This document shows, one piece after another, positions 1 through 13,315 of a stretch of DNA of 64,000 nucleotides. A program made the translations under genes and the position numbers. Within the stretch, counting starts at the first letter, position 1; every line of letters begins with the position of its first letter. This DNA is from Monosporascus cannonballus. Lineage: Eukaryota > Ascomycota > Sordariomycetes > Xylariales. The stretch is taken from contig QJNS01000102.1 in assembly GCA_004154925.1 (NCBI GenBank), positions 1-64,000 of the forward strand, written 5' to 3'. Under the pieces are notes generated by a model. That model was given only the letters and a program-made list of their open reading frames with translations, was not told where the DNA came from and ran no database searches.

Positions 1-55
<55 letters not shown>
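1..55. repeat. poly-T tract at window edge
   Basis: Fifty-five uninterrupted T residues open the window, followed at once by sequence of ordinary composition. It is not a telomere repeat (no TTAGGG units). It may be a genuine homopolymer, a retroposed poly-A tail read on the other strand, or a contig-end artefact; the sequence alone cannot decide. Confidence 0.9.
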
Positions 56-57
<2 letters not shown>

Positions 58-2157
58 TTTAGATAGAAGGAAAGTTGGTGATTTTCTTAGGAGTGCACTA
101 AGCGCAACCATGTTTTTACAACTTGATCAGAGGCCTCGCTGGCTCGTTACAGGGATTGCGCTCTGATTGGCTAAAATGGAGTACGGGAGTGACCTTTACT
201 ACCAGCCGGGTCGTGCACAAAATAGTTGTCACACGTTACTATTATCCGCTTAAGCTTCATTAAATATCTGGATAGGCTATTAATAAGCAGGTCGACGATC
301 CAAATAATTTCTTTTTAATTACTTTGGTTGATTCCTACAACCTTTGCAATCAGTTGCGGCGGAATACGTTGCTCTGAAGCATTGTGGGGAGTGTGTCAAT
401 TGTCCTGTCCACGACCTACCAGCGGAAGCCTCAGCACGCTGAGGCAAGTTTTATAGGAGGTCTTTCCCGCACTAAAGCCCCTAGCCGGACCAGTAAAATG
501 CAGAGAAATTGGGCTCTGATACTTTAACAGGCAAGAAACAGAACGCGCTAAGTTGGCGCCTTAGGGTTAGCTGGAAGTATGCCGATATGAACCCGAATGG
601 TGTTCTTCACATTTGAGTTTCGCAATCCGAAGCTCCATGTATAAGAAACCAGGGAAGTTTTAGGCCCTAGCTCATATAAAACTGAATTAGGTTATTATCC
701 TCTTGCAGAGATAGCAGGTTGAGTCGATGCAGACAGAGGGAACTGGTTTGTGATAATTGCTTAAGCAGCTCGGCAGCTTCGTTGGACATTCGAGCTCATA
801 AGAAGTAAAACCTCCGTTTTTCCTATGAAGGTTCCCTATGTCATGTGAAGGATGTGGAGTAGCAACAATGAAGTGAAGGCTACATCTAGACCGAGGCGGC
901 AACCAGCCGCGGTCCCTAGAGTTACTTCCTAATACAACCGATTGATGTCGTCTCTATCGACCCGTAGCTCCAAGGCCCGGAGCGAAAACCGTAACGAGAT
1001 CGGCTTTCGGCGCCAGATAGTATTAGGTAATTCCGGATTTGAGAACGTCGCGTATCTGGTTGCTATTATGGGTTTCCGGAAGAATACGTACGGTATATGA
1101 AGGGAAAGTTCAGTTGGGACCCGCGCATGACACACGAGAGACTAACGTTAGTACCTGGCCGGATTTCGCTGTCGTGGCCGCTAAAGCTTATCTCCGTGAT
1201 ACAAGTGACGTTCAACGTTGAGCGCCTGTCTGAAGGCCGATTGCGCATCGATGACAAAGTCTACCTAACGTTAAGCTCATTTCCACGTGCTGAAGAATAT
1301 GGGTCTCAATAGGTGTCGTCATTCACGGTTTGAAGTCGGGGGGATATCACGTTTCGCGCATCTTCTAATCATATTCGATGCTTGATTGCTCCTCGGGAAT
1401 CTTGGACGAGGGCTAATCTTAATAAGAACCGGGGACGCCTAGCGATATGCGCAAATAGAACGAAGATGAGTTAGCCTTTTCCACGTGATGCTCGGGGTAG
1501 ACGATCCTTTAATCCCTAATGTGCGAAGTACCGCGAGGCGCGCGGCGCTGGTAGGCAGTCTGCAGCCCGAAGGTTCATCGGGCGCTACCTGATCCTGCAA
1601 TCCACCATTCAAGGTTTGCTGCAATAGCTCTTGTACCCAGAGCAACGATCCATTACCATATTCGCAGAGGCGACATTGCCAATATACAAGCCGCCGTGCT
1701 AGATATTCTTCCTCGCATCCGAAACGGAGTTCACTGTGTTTCAGCCACATCCGTATCCATAACTAGACTACTGGATAACCTAAGTATGCAATCCGTTATT
1801 AGGCTGAAGCAGATGCTACATGTTCGAAGGAAATCGACTAGCCCAGTGCAAGAGCGCATGGGATACATAAATTGGACAATGGGTCCTCATATTGGAAACA
1901 TTCACGAAGTCGATCTCCCTGGAAAAGTACAGATAAATACAGATCGGACTTTACATGAAAATGGATGCCTTCATCATCAGCGGATAACGCCAAGAACCCA
2001 ACGCTGAATCCCAACTCCATTAGGGCGTAACGCTTTAACGACCGACTAGGTGATGTAGCGTACCATACGCCTTCACACTATAGTTCCCCAGTTTACCGAA
2101 GTAGAAAAGCCGACCCGAGTGATACATACACGTGGTAAATCAAGGAAGTTCAACGCC
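56..2157. other. gene-free stretch
   Basis: About 2.1 kb of roughly balanced base composition. All open frames are short, overlap one another on both strands and show no recognisable domain, signal peptide or splice pattern. I see no gene, RNA gene or repeat here. It would be the 3' flank of the minus-strand regulator gene that follows. Confidence 0.5.
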
Positions 2158-4968
2158 TCATATGTTGCCCGGCCCCAGACTGTTCAGCACGACGGTGCCG
2201 TAGTCGCCGGGGCCATCAAAGAAGAAATTCTGGTCCAGGCCCAGACCGTCGAAGAGGTCGTTTGCCCAGCTCTGACTGGGCTGCCACCCTTCCTGGTGTG
2301 GCGGCATCGCCGGCAGGCCATGAGCCTGCGGAGGGTGGGTATGGCAAACCGCCTCCAAGCCCTCGATGGGGTAGCTCTTCTCGACGCTCGGCTCGCTAAG
2401 GTCCTCCTCCTCCTCAGGCGTGCTCCCGTCCTCGCTGTGGTGGTGGTGGTCGTACCTGCTACGATTCAGCAGGGCCTCGCCACCCATAGATGCCACGATG
2501 TCGGCCCAGCGCTCGAGCTTGAGGCGCGTGAGGCTGATTTTCTTGGCGGCGAGCTCCCACATGTTGTTCTCCCAGGTGCCGCCCTGCCGCTGGCCAACCT
2601 CGCGGCGCGCGCTCTCGAAGCGCGTCACCATGGCCTGTAGAATCCCCAGGATGTCGATCTGTAGCTCGGGCTGCGCCAGGAAGTGCGCCTTGATGGCGCT
2701 GACCGCCGCCGGGATCGTCGGGTCCGGGTGCCGGTACATGGGGGTCTCGGTGGGGCTCGGAGCGGTGCTCGACGGATCTATGGCGTTCTGGGCCGCCGAG
2801 CTCGATGTCGTCATGCCGGGAGCTTGACCGTATCCAACATCAGGGCTAGAGAGCTTAGCCCAACGAGAGAGCATGGTCACGGCGTTGATGAGCTGAGCAC
2901 AGGCCGACATGGGCATCACAAAGTAATCCGCCGCGTCTATCGACAACCAAAACTGGAACCATGTCTTGAGTGCCGTGTTAGAGCGATAGAAGATGTCAAG
3001 CTGCGGGGCATAGCTCGGGCCAAGAGTCATAGTTTGAAATGAATTGGAGATCTTTTCCAGAAGTGACGTGTCGATGACGGGTGGCTCCCATAACCGCAAC
3101 GTTGCGCTGTTGACATGACATATAAGGAGTTCTACGACTCCCAGTTAGAGAGTGACTAGCGAATCAGGGGTCGTGGGCCTACCTACTGTTCGTCCTGAGA
3201 TGTCGCGGCAGTCCGTTCTTATACCTGTCCAACTCCCCCTGAAAAGCGTTAAGATACACGTTCGTGGGGGCTCGTGCAACTCCGGGCAAGTCATCCTCCA
3301 CGTGATCCTTGGCATGCAAGCGGGATATACGCTCTGTCAGGTGCTGAATGCGGACGAGATTGACAAGGAACAAGTCCGACTCATACTCCTTATGGACTTC
3401 TAGCTCGCTGAGACATTGGCTAAGGTATGGAGGGTACCTCACGGGGTCGAGTCTCTGAAAAGCGAGAGACACGCTATGAACGGGTAAGTCGGGGGATACT
3501 TCGAGAGGATGGCGGATAATAGGGACTGGATGTGTTCCTCTAATGTGAAGACGACAAACTTACATGGAATTCATGTACCATACCCCGCATAAGGCTCGTC
3601 TCTCGTCGTTAGTCCTCGCTCTTGGCACCTCCGGGTTGGGAAGTAATAGCCTTGTCCTCTCCTGTAATTCAGGGGCTCGGTTGATTCCAAGATCAGCCGC
3701 CAGGCTATTGGCCAGCGCCGTGAGATTTCCCATCTGCGCATGCATCATGCAATGATAGTGGTAGTAGCCGAGCACCAGGAGAATTGCCTGCAGCATCTCA
3801 AGCGACCGCTCCGAGCGCAACATCACCTGTTCAGAAATGTGTCTTGTGATGAGGTAGTTCTGCGCCCTCATCGACCTCAAGTTGCGGTATGACGCAACCA
3901 TCTTGATCGTGGTGAACAGGAAGGGTTTGGTTGATGCAAGCTCAGCTATCGTTATCCCCGGGCGCAAGGTCACGAACGGATACTCGGGCATCAACTTGTT
4001 AACGAAGGTCGACAATAGGACCTCGTCAGACTCGAGCGGTACCGGCACGTCGCCGACCTGGGCCCGGCATATGCACGATGGCGGAGCATACTCGTTGTAC
4101 GTCCGGGGTATGACACGCAATAGTTCGGACGGTGCACCCGACGACGCATTAACTCCGAGGCTGCATTCGGATGGCCGTTTACGCCGTGTTGACGCGGCAG
4201 AATCGGTATCTGTGGGGACGCCTAATACGTCCGTCCTTATATCAGGCGATGTCCGCACTGAAGCAGGCACATCTCCCGAGTTCGTCGCCTTTAACAGGTC
4301 GACAAGACTATTCAACCTCTCCTCGAGCTGTGCTGTCTTTCTGGGGGGGAGGGTGTCAGCTTGGACTGAAATGCCACGGGACGATCGGCGATTCTGGAAA
4401 GTCTAACTCCTTCTTTGCCTCGGCTCCGGAGGGTTCATTGAGAGCAAAAACTTCCTCAAACTTGCCACCCCCGTCAAGACTTTCAATCCTTAAAATAGCA
4501 AGTGGGGCGTGAGTGAAGGTAAGACTTACGAAGGTTTACTTTGTCTCTTCTTCCTTGGCTTGTGGACTTGGTTAACACAATCCTTTTCCAGGCGTTCGCA
4601 TCTAAAGATAGGGGGGGTCAGTCAGTAAAGTTATTCCTTCTGCGCAATTAGTATACTGCTGTTTGTGATGTGCCGGTTTCCGATAGTCATTGTAACCGAA
4701 CCCCGTGTCGAGTCGGCTACTACTACCTGTAAGGCGGGCGTGTATGGATATTCGGCAGCGGGTGCTGCCACAATTGACAAGGGGCTTAACGAGGAGAAAT
4801 CACTATAGCGATCACTATAGCGACCTACCTGGGTAGTATAAGATGCACTTACCTGTCACATTTAGAGCCTGGTGTGTCGTTTGACCGCAAACATTTCGCC
4901 TTTGCAAGTGCGCAGGGAGAGCATGCGGCGCCCCATTTCGCTATGCTGACACTCTTGGGCCTATCCAT
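2158..4968 (-). CDS. Zn2Cys6 binuclear-cluster transcription factor
   Basis: Predicted nuclear sequence-specific regulator of 734 aa in five exons: 4853-4968, 4530-4601, 3564-4340, 3183-3473 and 2158-3106. All introns are GT-AG and total length is an exact multiple of three. Exons 1 and 2 together form the zinc cluster C16-X2-C19-X6-C26-X10-C37-X2-C40-X6-C47, split by intron 1 after D38, followed by a basic linker (PRKKRQSKP) and the coiled-coil dimerisation segment (QLEERLNSLVDLLK). The middle of the protein resembles the fungal-specific regulatory domain (RRALCGVWYMNS motif). The C-terminal half is hydrophilic, with a four-His run and an acidic patch. Intron 1 is long (251 nt) for a fungal gene. 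The gene is divergent to an MFS exporter 850 bp away, so it may be a pathway-specific activator; target and ligand are unknown. Confidence 0.88.
4799..4822. repeat. 12-bp tandem duplication in intron 1 of the regulator
   Basis: The unit ATCACTATAGCG occurs twice in direct tandem inside the unusually long first intron of the Zn2Cys6 gene. Function unknown; it could be a replication slip. Confidence 0.7.
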
Positions 4969-5818
4969 TACCGCCTGCCGAATGGGAGGTGAAATCCCTA
5001 TTTTCTTTTGGACTTTGCTGTGAGCAATCGATCTCTCCGGCGCCGGCGGACTTTCAGGATCTGGACCGCAAAGCCGTTAAAGAACCAACTAGACCCAGGA
5101 GGGGACTCGCGATGTATTGATACCAGGCAAATTCGACGGGTTGGACGGACTTTTGCCATTTTGTCCGTGTCCGTACGACGACGCGTACCGGGGGGGAGGC
5201 TTAGTGATTTCTCTTTGCGACCTTCCATAAGCCGCTGCCAAGAGCCTTGTATTATCGCGTGGTAACACACTAGCCACAATAACCTGTGACCTGGGTAGAT
5301 AACTCAGCTGCGGAGAGGACAGCCCTACATAACTAAACGTCGATCACCAACAAGCCGAGAGAAGCGGACTTTATGCTAATTGCCGGCTGATCAGGACTAG
5401 CAGGGATGTTTGCGGAGACAAGGATGAGCACCCAGGGGCTAGTCAGGCCTCGCTGGGATCCGGTGTTGGCCTACTGTAAGCTGACCCTGGCCATGCAGTC
5501 AGTGGATCTTCAGATGTGACCCTTCTTCCTATTGTTATCACGTTGAGGTCGGATGTTAGAAGCCCGTGTGGGCTTGCAGCTCCTTTACATGCCCACCAAA
5601 TGGTAAGCATGTTGAGCAGTACCGTATATACGGAGGAGGAAGCGAGATTCCTTTAAAGTACCCACGGTAGCCAATATGCAGGCCTACATTTGATGCCCTT
5701 CACAATCCGGGCAACGAAGACACAGCATTGACGCGACAACCCGTCAACCTCCAACCACAAACCCGGTCTGTGAATCTTGAAAGCTGTAGACCGCAGGGCT
5801 TGCGACAGGACTTCGATC
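4969..5818. promoter_or_regulatory. divergent intergenic region between regulator and MFS exporter
   Basis: This 850-bp gap separates the ATG of the minus-strand Zn2Cys6 regulator from the ATG of the plus-strand MFS gene, so it must hold both promoters. The best visible candidate operator is the perfect palindrome CCGGCGCCGG at 5037-5046, flanked by further CGG/CCG triplets, the half-sites used by Zn2Cys6 proteins. No clear TATA box was assigned. Short open frames here look like chance. Confidence 0.5.
5037..5046. promoter_or_regulatory. candidate Zn2Cys6 binding palindrome
   Basis: Perfect 10-bp palindrome CCGGCGCCGG, extended by a further CGG on the right. It lies 69 bp upstream of the regulator's start codon and about 770 bp upstream of the exporter. 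Zinc-cluster dimers bind pairs of CGG/CCG triplets, so autoregulation is possible. This is an inference from sequence form only. Confidence 0.35.
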
Positions 5819-7881
5819 ATGGCGGACCACAAGATTCACGAAAAGAAGGTCCAAGAACCTGAAATGGCCATACAGGAGGACCCGGGGTTCACGACAGACT
5901 CGACGGTCCACCCGACCGACAGCGATGCCGAGAAGGGTCACACTGAGAAAGTCAGCCAAGATGCAGCTGAAGCCGAGAGACTAAACGAGCTAGAAGTCAA
6001 AGGCTTTCAATTATACGTCCTCATGAGTGCCATTTTAATAGCGGCATTTGCGATGGCGATGAACGGAACTATCCTAGGTACCGCCTTACCCGCGATAACG
6101 GCCGAGTTCAACACGGTAGACGATGTTGGTTGGTACGCCGCAGCGTACCTAATAGCAAAGTCAGTGAAACGTCTCCATGAATGGCCTGCACATCACACAT
6201 AGGACTAACACTGGTCGTACAGCTGTGCCATGTCCCCGTTCGTCGGCAAACTATTCAAGCTCTTCCGTATGAAGCTGCTCTTCATCATCATGATGTCTAT
6301 CTTCCTCGTGGGCTCCCTAGTCGGCGCCCAGGCAGACAGCTCCAATATTCTTATCATATCGCGTATGGTCGCCGGTATCGGCGGCTCGGGTATCATGAAC
6401 GGCGGGCAGACAATCATCGCGGCGGTGGTACCGATTGCAAAGCGATCGGCTTTTAACGGTATCGTTCTCGGCACCTTCGCCCTCGGTCAGGCTGTCGGGC
6501 CCCTAGTCGGCGGCGCGTTGACCGAGCATGCCTCGTGGAGATGGTGCTTCTACTTGTAAGCATATAGAACTCATGAGGGGCGCGGACTGATCCTTTGGCT
6601 AATCATTCCTATTAGCAACTTCCCCCTGGGTGGCGTCGTCATCTTCGCCTTCATTTTCCTCATTAAGCTGCCGATCGACTCTTTGTGTAAAGAGAAATTG
6701 ACCTTCGCCCAAAAGATATGGCGTATAGACCTGATCGGCTTCTTCATCTTCTGCGCGTCCGTAACTCTGTTCCTCTTGGGTCTCCAATGGGGCGGCTCAA
6801 AGTACGAATGGAGCAATGGACGTGTCGTCGGTAGCATGGTCGTCGGTCTGGTCGGATTCGGTGTGCTCGGGACGTGGTTCTGGTGGAGAGGAGAAAAGGC
6901 TCTGGTCCCTCCCCGCCTCCTCAATGACCGCATCAATATCATGATCACTATTACCTCCTTCGTGCAGAGCGGCGCGACTGTCACTTCGCTCTACTGGCTG
7001 CCTATCTGGTTCCAGTCCATCCGGCGGGCATCTCCCTTCGAGTCTGGTGTTCTGATCCTTCCCATGATTCTCTCACAACTTATCTTTTCCATCATCTGCG
7101 GTGTGCTCGTCCAGAAGACTGGCTACTATCTCCCGGAGGTCATTGGCGGAAACATCATGGTTGCTATTGGTGCTGGTCTGACCTCGACGTTTACGCCCGA
7201 CACGAGTCTCGGCGAGCAAATCGGCTTCCAAGTTCTCCTGGGTGGTGGTCGGGGTCTCGTCCTGCAGTTATTGGTTACCGCCATGCAGGCCAATGTTCCC
7301 AGAAACGACGCCTCGGTGGCGTCCGCCTATTGCATGTTCTCGCAGTTCCTCGGATCGGCGATATTCTCCAGCCTGGCCAAGACAATCTTCACGAGTTCGC
7401 TGCCAGGGACCGTTGCCAAGTATGCCTCGTTTCTCAAGGACGGTAGCGTCCTTATCCAAATGGGGGCAACTCAACTGCCCGAATACTTCCGAGGTGCTCA
7501 GCTTGACGCCGTTATGGACGCATACAATGCGGCAATCGTCAACGTCTACGTAAGTATCTCGAGTATCCCATTACCGAACTTCCCCTAACTGATGTCTAGT
7601 ATCTTCAACTCGCCGCGGCTTTGGGTGCGTTCTGCACGGGCTGGGGTATGGGATGGAAGAACTTGAAAACCCTGAGGCAAGAACGTCTAACCGACGATAA
7701 CACGCCGGCTGAAACTCTCAACGGCAGCAGCGCGGTCACCGACGACAACAGGAGCATCACTGCCAGCACTAATAACAACGGAACCACCAATGATAGCATT
7801 CGTAACGAAGAAGGCATCACCAGTGCCGACACTCCCAGCAGAGATAGCGCACAAGTGCAGGGCGAAGGGCGATGTTCGTGA
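5819..7881 (+). CDS. MFS exporter, DHA2-type drug/toxin:H+ antiporter family
   Basis: Predicted 629-aa multi-pass plasma-membrane exporter in four exons: 5819-6159, 6223-6555, 6616-7549 and 7600-7881. All introns are GT-AG, 49-63 nt, and phases close exactly. A hydrophilic N-terminus of about 65 residues precedes helix 1. Family motifs seen are GTALPAITAEF followed by a GWYAAAYLI helix, GIGGSGIMNGGQ, the antiporter-type helix LGTFALGQAVGPLVGG, and SWRWCFYFNFPLGG at the exon 2/3 junction. The size and number of hydrophobic segments suit the 14-helix DHA2 group that often serves fungal metabolite clusters. The tail is Ser/Thr/Asn-rich and hydrophilic. The start was taken as the first ATG in frame. 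It is divergent from the Zn2Cys6 gene and next to two oxidoreductase relics. The substrate is unknown. Confidence 0.9.
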
Positions 7882-8216
7882 TGGATGTATTAATAACCTG
7901 TAATGATTATTATGATGACGGTTTGCGCGGGCGTTAGGCGTTGGGCCGAGGTAGAGTTGCATTTAGATATTTAAAATTGTGCATTTCAGACGATATCCCA
8001 CAAGGGGTGACATGCCATTAGCGCTTCAGCCGCATTTGATCGCCGCATGGAGCATGGGTTTACACGTTGATGCTCCACGAGCCACCCGGGTTTAGCTCCG
8101 AATCAGAGCGCCAGGGGCTTGTTAGTGCCTTTTTCAGGTTTGACGTACATCGTCTCATCGGTTATGCTCCCAAGCCCCATCATCAAACGGTCGTATACCA
8201 GGTATGTGCGACCATA
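7882..8216. other. intergenic, convergent 3' ends
   Basis: About 335 bp between the stop of the MFS gene and the 3' end of the flavin monooxygenase relic on the other strand. No open frame or repeat of note was seen; it should contain the MFS 3' UTR. Confidence 0.5.
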
Positions 8217-9704
8217 TCAAACCGACCTGCCGGTGATTTTCGGCAGCCTCTTCTGCGCCGTGACGGAATACGAGGAGCTATGGGGAACCACCGGTTTCGA
8301 CGGCTTCGAATCCCCTTCATGCACAGGCACAGCTGTAGTGGCGCCTATCTTTCTCATGTGCTTGTATACTCGAATGAGCATCTGTATAGACGCGTCAGCT
8401 CCCAAAGTCCACGATTGAGCCGTGTAATCGATGATGGCAGCAAGGGTTGGCACCCCTGAGAGCACCATTCCCCTCGGGCCAAAGAGCTCGCAATGTTCAC
8501 AGGCTTTCCATTGGCTGTCGGAATTGTTGAAGTAGACGCAGGTTATGAATGCATTACATTGGTAAGGTAAGTATCTATAGCATGGATATGGGAGGGCAGC
8601 TCCCATTATATAGCCACAGGTGTGGTGCGTCCCAGCCACGTCATTTACCAGCCGCCTTATTTTCTCGACAGGAATCACACCACTGAGGAGTTGGACATGA
8701 AGGCCAGTCACCGTGATGATATCAGCATCCCGCTTCTCTCCTGATTCAATCATGATACCATCTTCCTCAACAGCCCGAATTTTGGACGTCACAATGGCAC
8801 AATTGTCTTGATGTAAGGCTCCGAAGAAATCACCCTCTGGACACATGCATAGCCGTTGCTCGAAAGGCTTGTACCGTGGGTGGAAGTGAACATCGACAGG
8901 GACATCTACAGGCAGTTGCTTCTTCATCAGAGATATGCGGAGTCTCCTCGCCAGATTTGAGAAAGCGAGGTTGAACCACACGAAGATAGTCTCGGTCAAG
9001 AAGCACCGTCGCCAATTAAGCGGGTGTGCGAGCCATATTGGAAGGTACTTTTCGATGCTTACACCCTCAAGGGGAGACGGAGGAAAGAGTGCGCACATAT
9101 GATGGGCTTCGCTATAGCATGGTGACATGGCCGGCCGTCTTCGTAATGTTCGATAGTAGGGTAACAGCCGTTACTACGAATCTCATGATAACGACCCCTT
9201 AGTCAGACCAATCCAAATCAGACAGCCAGAACTGCGGGTGCACTATTGTCCAGTTTTCAGGGGGTTTTCATAGTCGTAATGGCAAGAGCAGCCTATGACC
9301 CAGCGCGCTTCGTATTGCTTCGTGTTGCACCGCTGCATTCATCCCTGTATTCACGACCAACGTCCATTACTATTCTTCCGACAGTCAACGAGCCCCAGGA
9401 ACCCTGTGGCTGAGTTGGATTTTCTTGTCGATACCTTCATCAAGCGCCGCATCCTAAATATACCGTTGAATCAAAGCCACATCGGCTATTTCCCTCTCTT
9501 CCAGCCGCGGCCGCCACGGAGATCCGAAAAGGGCCAATTAAGAGTCCGACCGAATACTAAGATAAAGGGACTCCACGTTCCCCCCTCTTGTTCCTGTGCT
9601 TCCTGGACGTTATAAGAGCATTCCGGCAACATCGTCTTCAGACGATACGCTGCGTCTATACCGCCAAGCCCGGTGCCGATCATCACGAAATCATACTCAT
9701 CCAA
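8217..9704 (-). pseudogene. class B flavin monooxygenase (EthA/BVMO-like), multiply inactivated
   Basis: Remnant of a full-length NADPH/FAD Baeyer-Villiger-type monooxygenase. Reading downward from about 9704 the conserved order survives: FAD fingerprint GTGLGGIDAAYRL, GGTW, then in another frame IRSDS, then a stretch ending DEGIDKKI, YDYENPLKTG, VHPQFWLSDLDWSD, TAVTLL, VTML-stop-RSP, RYKPFEQRL with PEGDFF, DADIITVTGL, NGKPVNIASSLA, RGMVLSGVP, SWTLGAD. In-frame stops lie at about 9538-9540, 9454-9456, 9385-9387, 9367-9372, 9199-9201 and 9112-9114. Frame changes occur near 9566, 9245, 9070 and 8483. An intron probably lies at about 8514-8648. No ATG is visible just before the FAD motif, so a first exon may be missing. 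Several stops are explicable as CAA/CAG to TAA/TAG changes. It lies next to a dead OYE and a live regulator/exporter pair. Confidence 0.85.
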
Positions 9705-11376
9705 TGTGACAAAGCCACAGGTGCGCCAATATCCGGCGACCTAGGTATTTGACAAAGAATCCAAGTAAGCCCCGATTCCCCGTCTAAATTCTTCCCTCCC
9801 CTTCCTGATGTGGTCAACTCGCCCCCAAACTGGTCTCTGTTGTTTAGAGGCGAACTCGGGCTGTATGGCAAGTGGTGATCCGGCGGCCCGGTTTATGTCG
9901 GCGATCGGCGTTTCACGGACTTTTTCGTTGAATACCATGCTAGCGCTAGATCACATGTTACAGGGACTAGAATCGGTACCGGTGCCTGCCGAGGAGCGTG
10001 GTCAATGGCTTAACGGCTGAGAAGGGGGTCTAGTTAAACCCCCCTGGAAACATAACTTAGCATCCCTGCGAAGCCAAGCCCAGCTCTGCCCAGTAAGGCG
10101 GTTTCAGCTCCTACGGGCCAAGACGGCGTACGGACTTGTAAACAACCTCGCCCGATAGCAAAATTACGGATTAGGCTGTCTGTTATCTTTATATCTCCAA
10201 GATGACGTAGATGCCTACTCAGTATTACATAAAGCACAACAGAATCTGGGCCTTGGGGGATGGTGGCACTACGTCGTATCTGCAACAAAAGCCTACACAA
10301 GCCCGTGATGAGTATCACGACCCAGCGACAGCTCGATTCAGTAGTTAGTTGCACCAAGAAGATGATATAAGAGTCTCATAAGCAGAGCCGATCGTCAATG
10401 TCAGAACTATGACCTATCACGCAGCTTTCTCCGTTATGAAATACGTACCACAAGCTTTATTTGAAGCAGGATACCTTGGAATACCCCAGGTAATCACCCG
10501 TTTCTTCCGCGGAGCCTTTACATCTCCCAATGCGATTTCCCCTCATAACGATTTTTCAACAGTCATCCCTCTTGTGTGCGACAGATCCTCTTGCTAGGAC
10601 CACTTGACGCGGGCTTATTGTCGTGACATGGTCCACATCGATCGCACCCCCGTCGAAGTTGCGGGGAACGCAGCAGCTTGCTTCGAATAGAGCCGAAAAT
10701 CTTACTTTCGTGCACTAAATCGGTCTTGCCGTCGACATAAAGCAGAGCTTCAGATAAGTAGTGTGTAAGTGCTCAATATAGCCCATGTTGAGTTGATTTG
10801 CTCACCGCCAAGCCATCAGCAAGCTGCCTTCTCTGGGCAAGCTCTGCAACTCCATGACGGAGGGAATGTTGATAATCATCTAATTGCGCCACTGGCAGAT
10901 GTGCCAATGGCACGTGTGATGGCTCAAAGAACATTAGGGCTCCCTCCATTTCTGACCACAGGATGCCACTCCCTGAAGGATGGGGGGGGAAGCTTCAGCA
11001 AAGGTAGCGTCTGGTGGAGCGGATGATGGAATGTTTCTATTTTCCTAACATGCCGTATCTCATGAAACCCGACAGGGATATCCATCGACCGATCCCACAG
11101 CTGCCATACCTACTGCAGGTAGCCTGCCAGTTTACCCCCAGACGCCGATCCCTCGTGGTTCTCGTGGTGATCTTCTGCAAGTGCCTGACCGGGCAATTGT
11201 GGCTCCGCTCTCTCGCGCCACAATGACACTAGCTGCCATTGTTACCGCGTCACAGAATGCCAAGCACACTGTCTCGCTTGGTCTAGAACGCACAACGCTT
11301 GCTTAGTTACGTTCTCCTCATTCTGACTCAGCTGCGAGTCAAATTTTCCTCTATCCAATTACTGCGCCTTTGCCCC
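9705..11376. other. gene-free stretch between two enzyme relics
   Basis: About 1.7 kb with balanced composition. The only frame with somewhat gene-like codon use is a 65-codon minus-strand ORF starting with ATG at 9936-9938 and ending just before the monooxygenase relic. It has no recognisable domain and could be its lost first exon or chance. Nothing else is supported. Confidence 0.4.
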
Positions 11377-12541
<1,165 letters not shown>

Positions 12542-13315
12542 CTTGAAATACTGACTTGGGTATAATATAATGAAGGCTTAATGAACGGGTACAGACGCTC
12601 TACGATCGCCAGCTCTTAAATACATATAATAGCCGCTCAGTTACTCCCGTTGGATCACTGGAAGAACTTTTCTCATGATTTCTAATCTAGCTCGTCATTC
12701 TTCAGGAACACTGATTTCTAATAGAACCAGTACCATGATCCACTTTATGGGTGATCGGTAGATATTGCGGCTACTGACATTTAGTGTCCCTTTTGGCTCA
12801 GATAATGGTGGGTCTCCCGGGGACATATCAGATTTGTAACGCTGAGTTGTTGTTTAGAGAACACATAGCTTAGTACTTAGCATCAGAAGCCCATGTGCCG
12901 CCCTGTCGAAAGACGTCTCCGTGGCACTCAATCGGCGCAGTTATTGAGCATGCCAGACGCACGCATGCAACTGTGTTACAAGACAAGGTGGCCCAGAATC
13001 ATCAGGAACCCCTCCATTGGATTTGTAATGGGGCTTTAGCCATTTACATGCTTAATCAGCAGGTTGTACTTAGAAGTTACATCTGCTCCACCCCTGGATC
13101 TCGCCCCTATTGGAGTCCAGCGACCATTAGACACCGTCCGAGCCAACATAAGTTGCGAAGACCGTTTAGGGAGCAAGATTCAAAAGCTCTGAAGTTAAAA
13201 CGTGCCTAGATCAGTTCGCAATATATGCGTTTGAGTAGATACGCGAGAAGCTTGCTATATTTAGACCATAGCAGTCCCGATTGGCAACCGCTTGAACGCT
13301 ACTCGGCGTGGCTAC
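12542..13315. other. intergenic, no gene seen
   Basis: About 770 bp holding the presumed promoter side of the OYE relic and the 3' flank of the ankyrin/CorA gene. The open frames show no family signature. Confidence 0.45.

Noticed and set aside
1..55. Telomere
   Set aside because: Fungal telomeres are TTAGGG-like; this is a pure T run and no subtelomeric repeat follows.
2119..3042. Long plus-strand frames opposite the Zn2Cys6 gene
   Set aside because: Antisense shadows of the GC-rich last exon; no domain, and the minus-strand gene explains the codon pattern.
9741..9938. 65-codon minus-strand ORF with ATG just upstream of the monooxygenase relic
   Set aside because: No recognisable domain and no splice arrangement that joins it in frame to the FAD motif; kept only as a remark.
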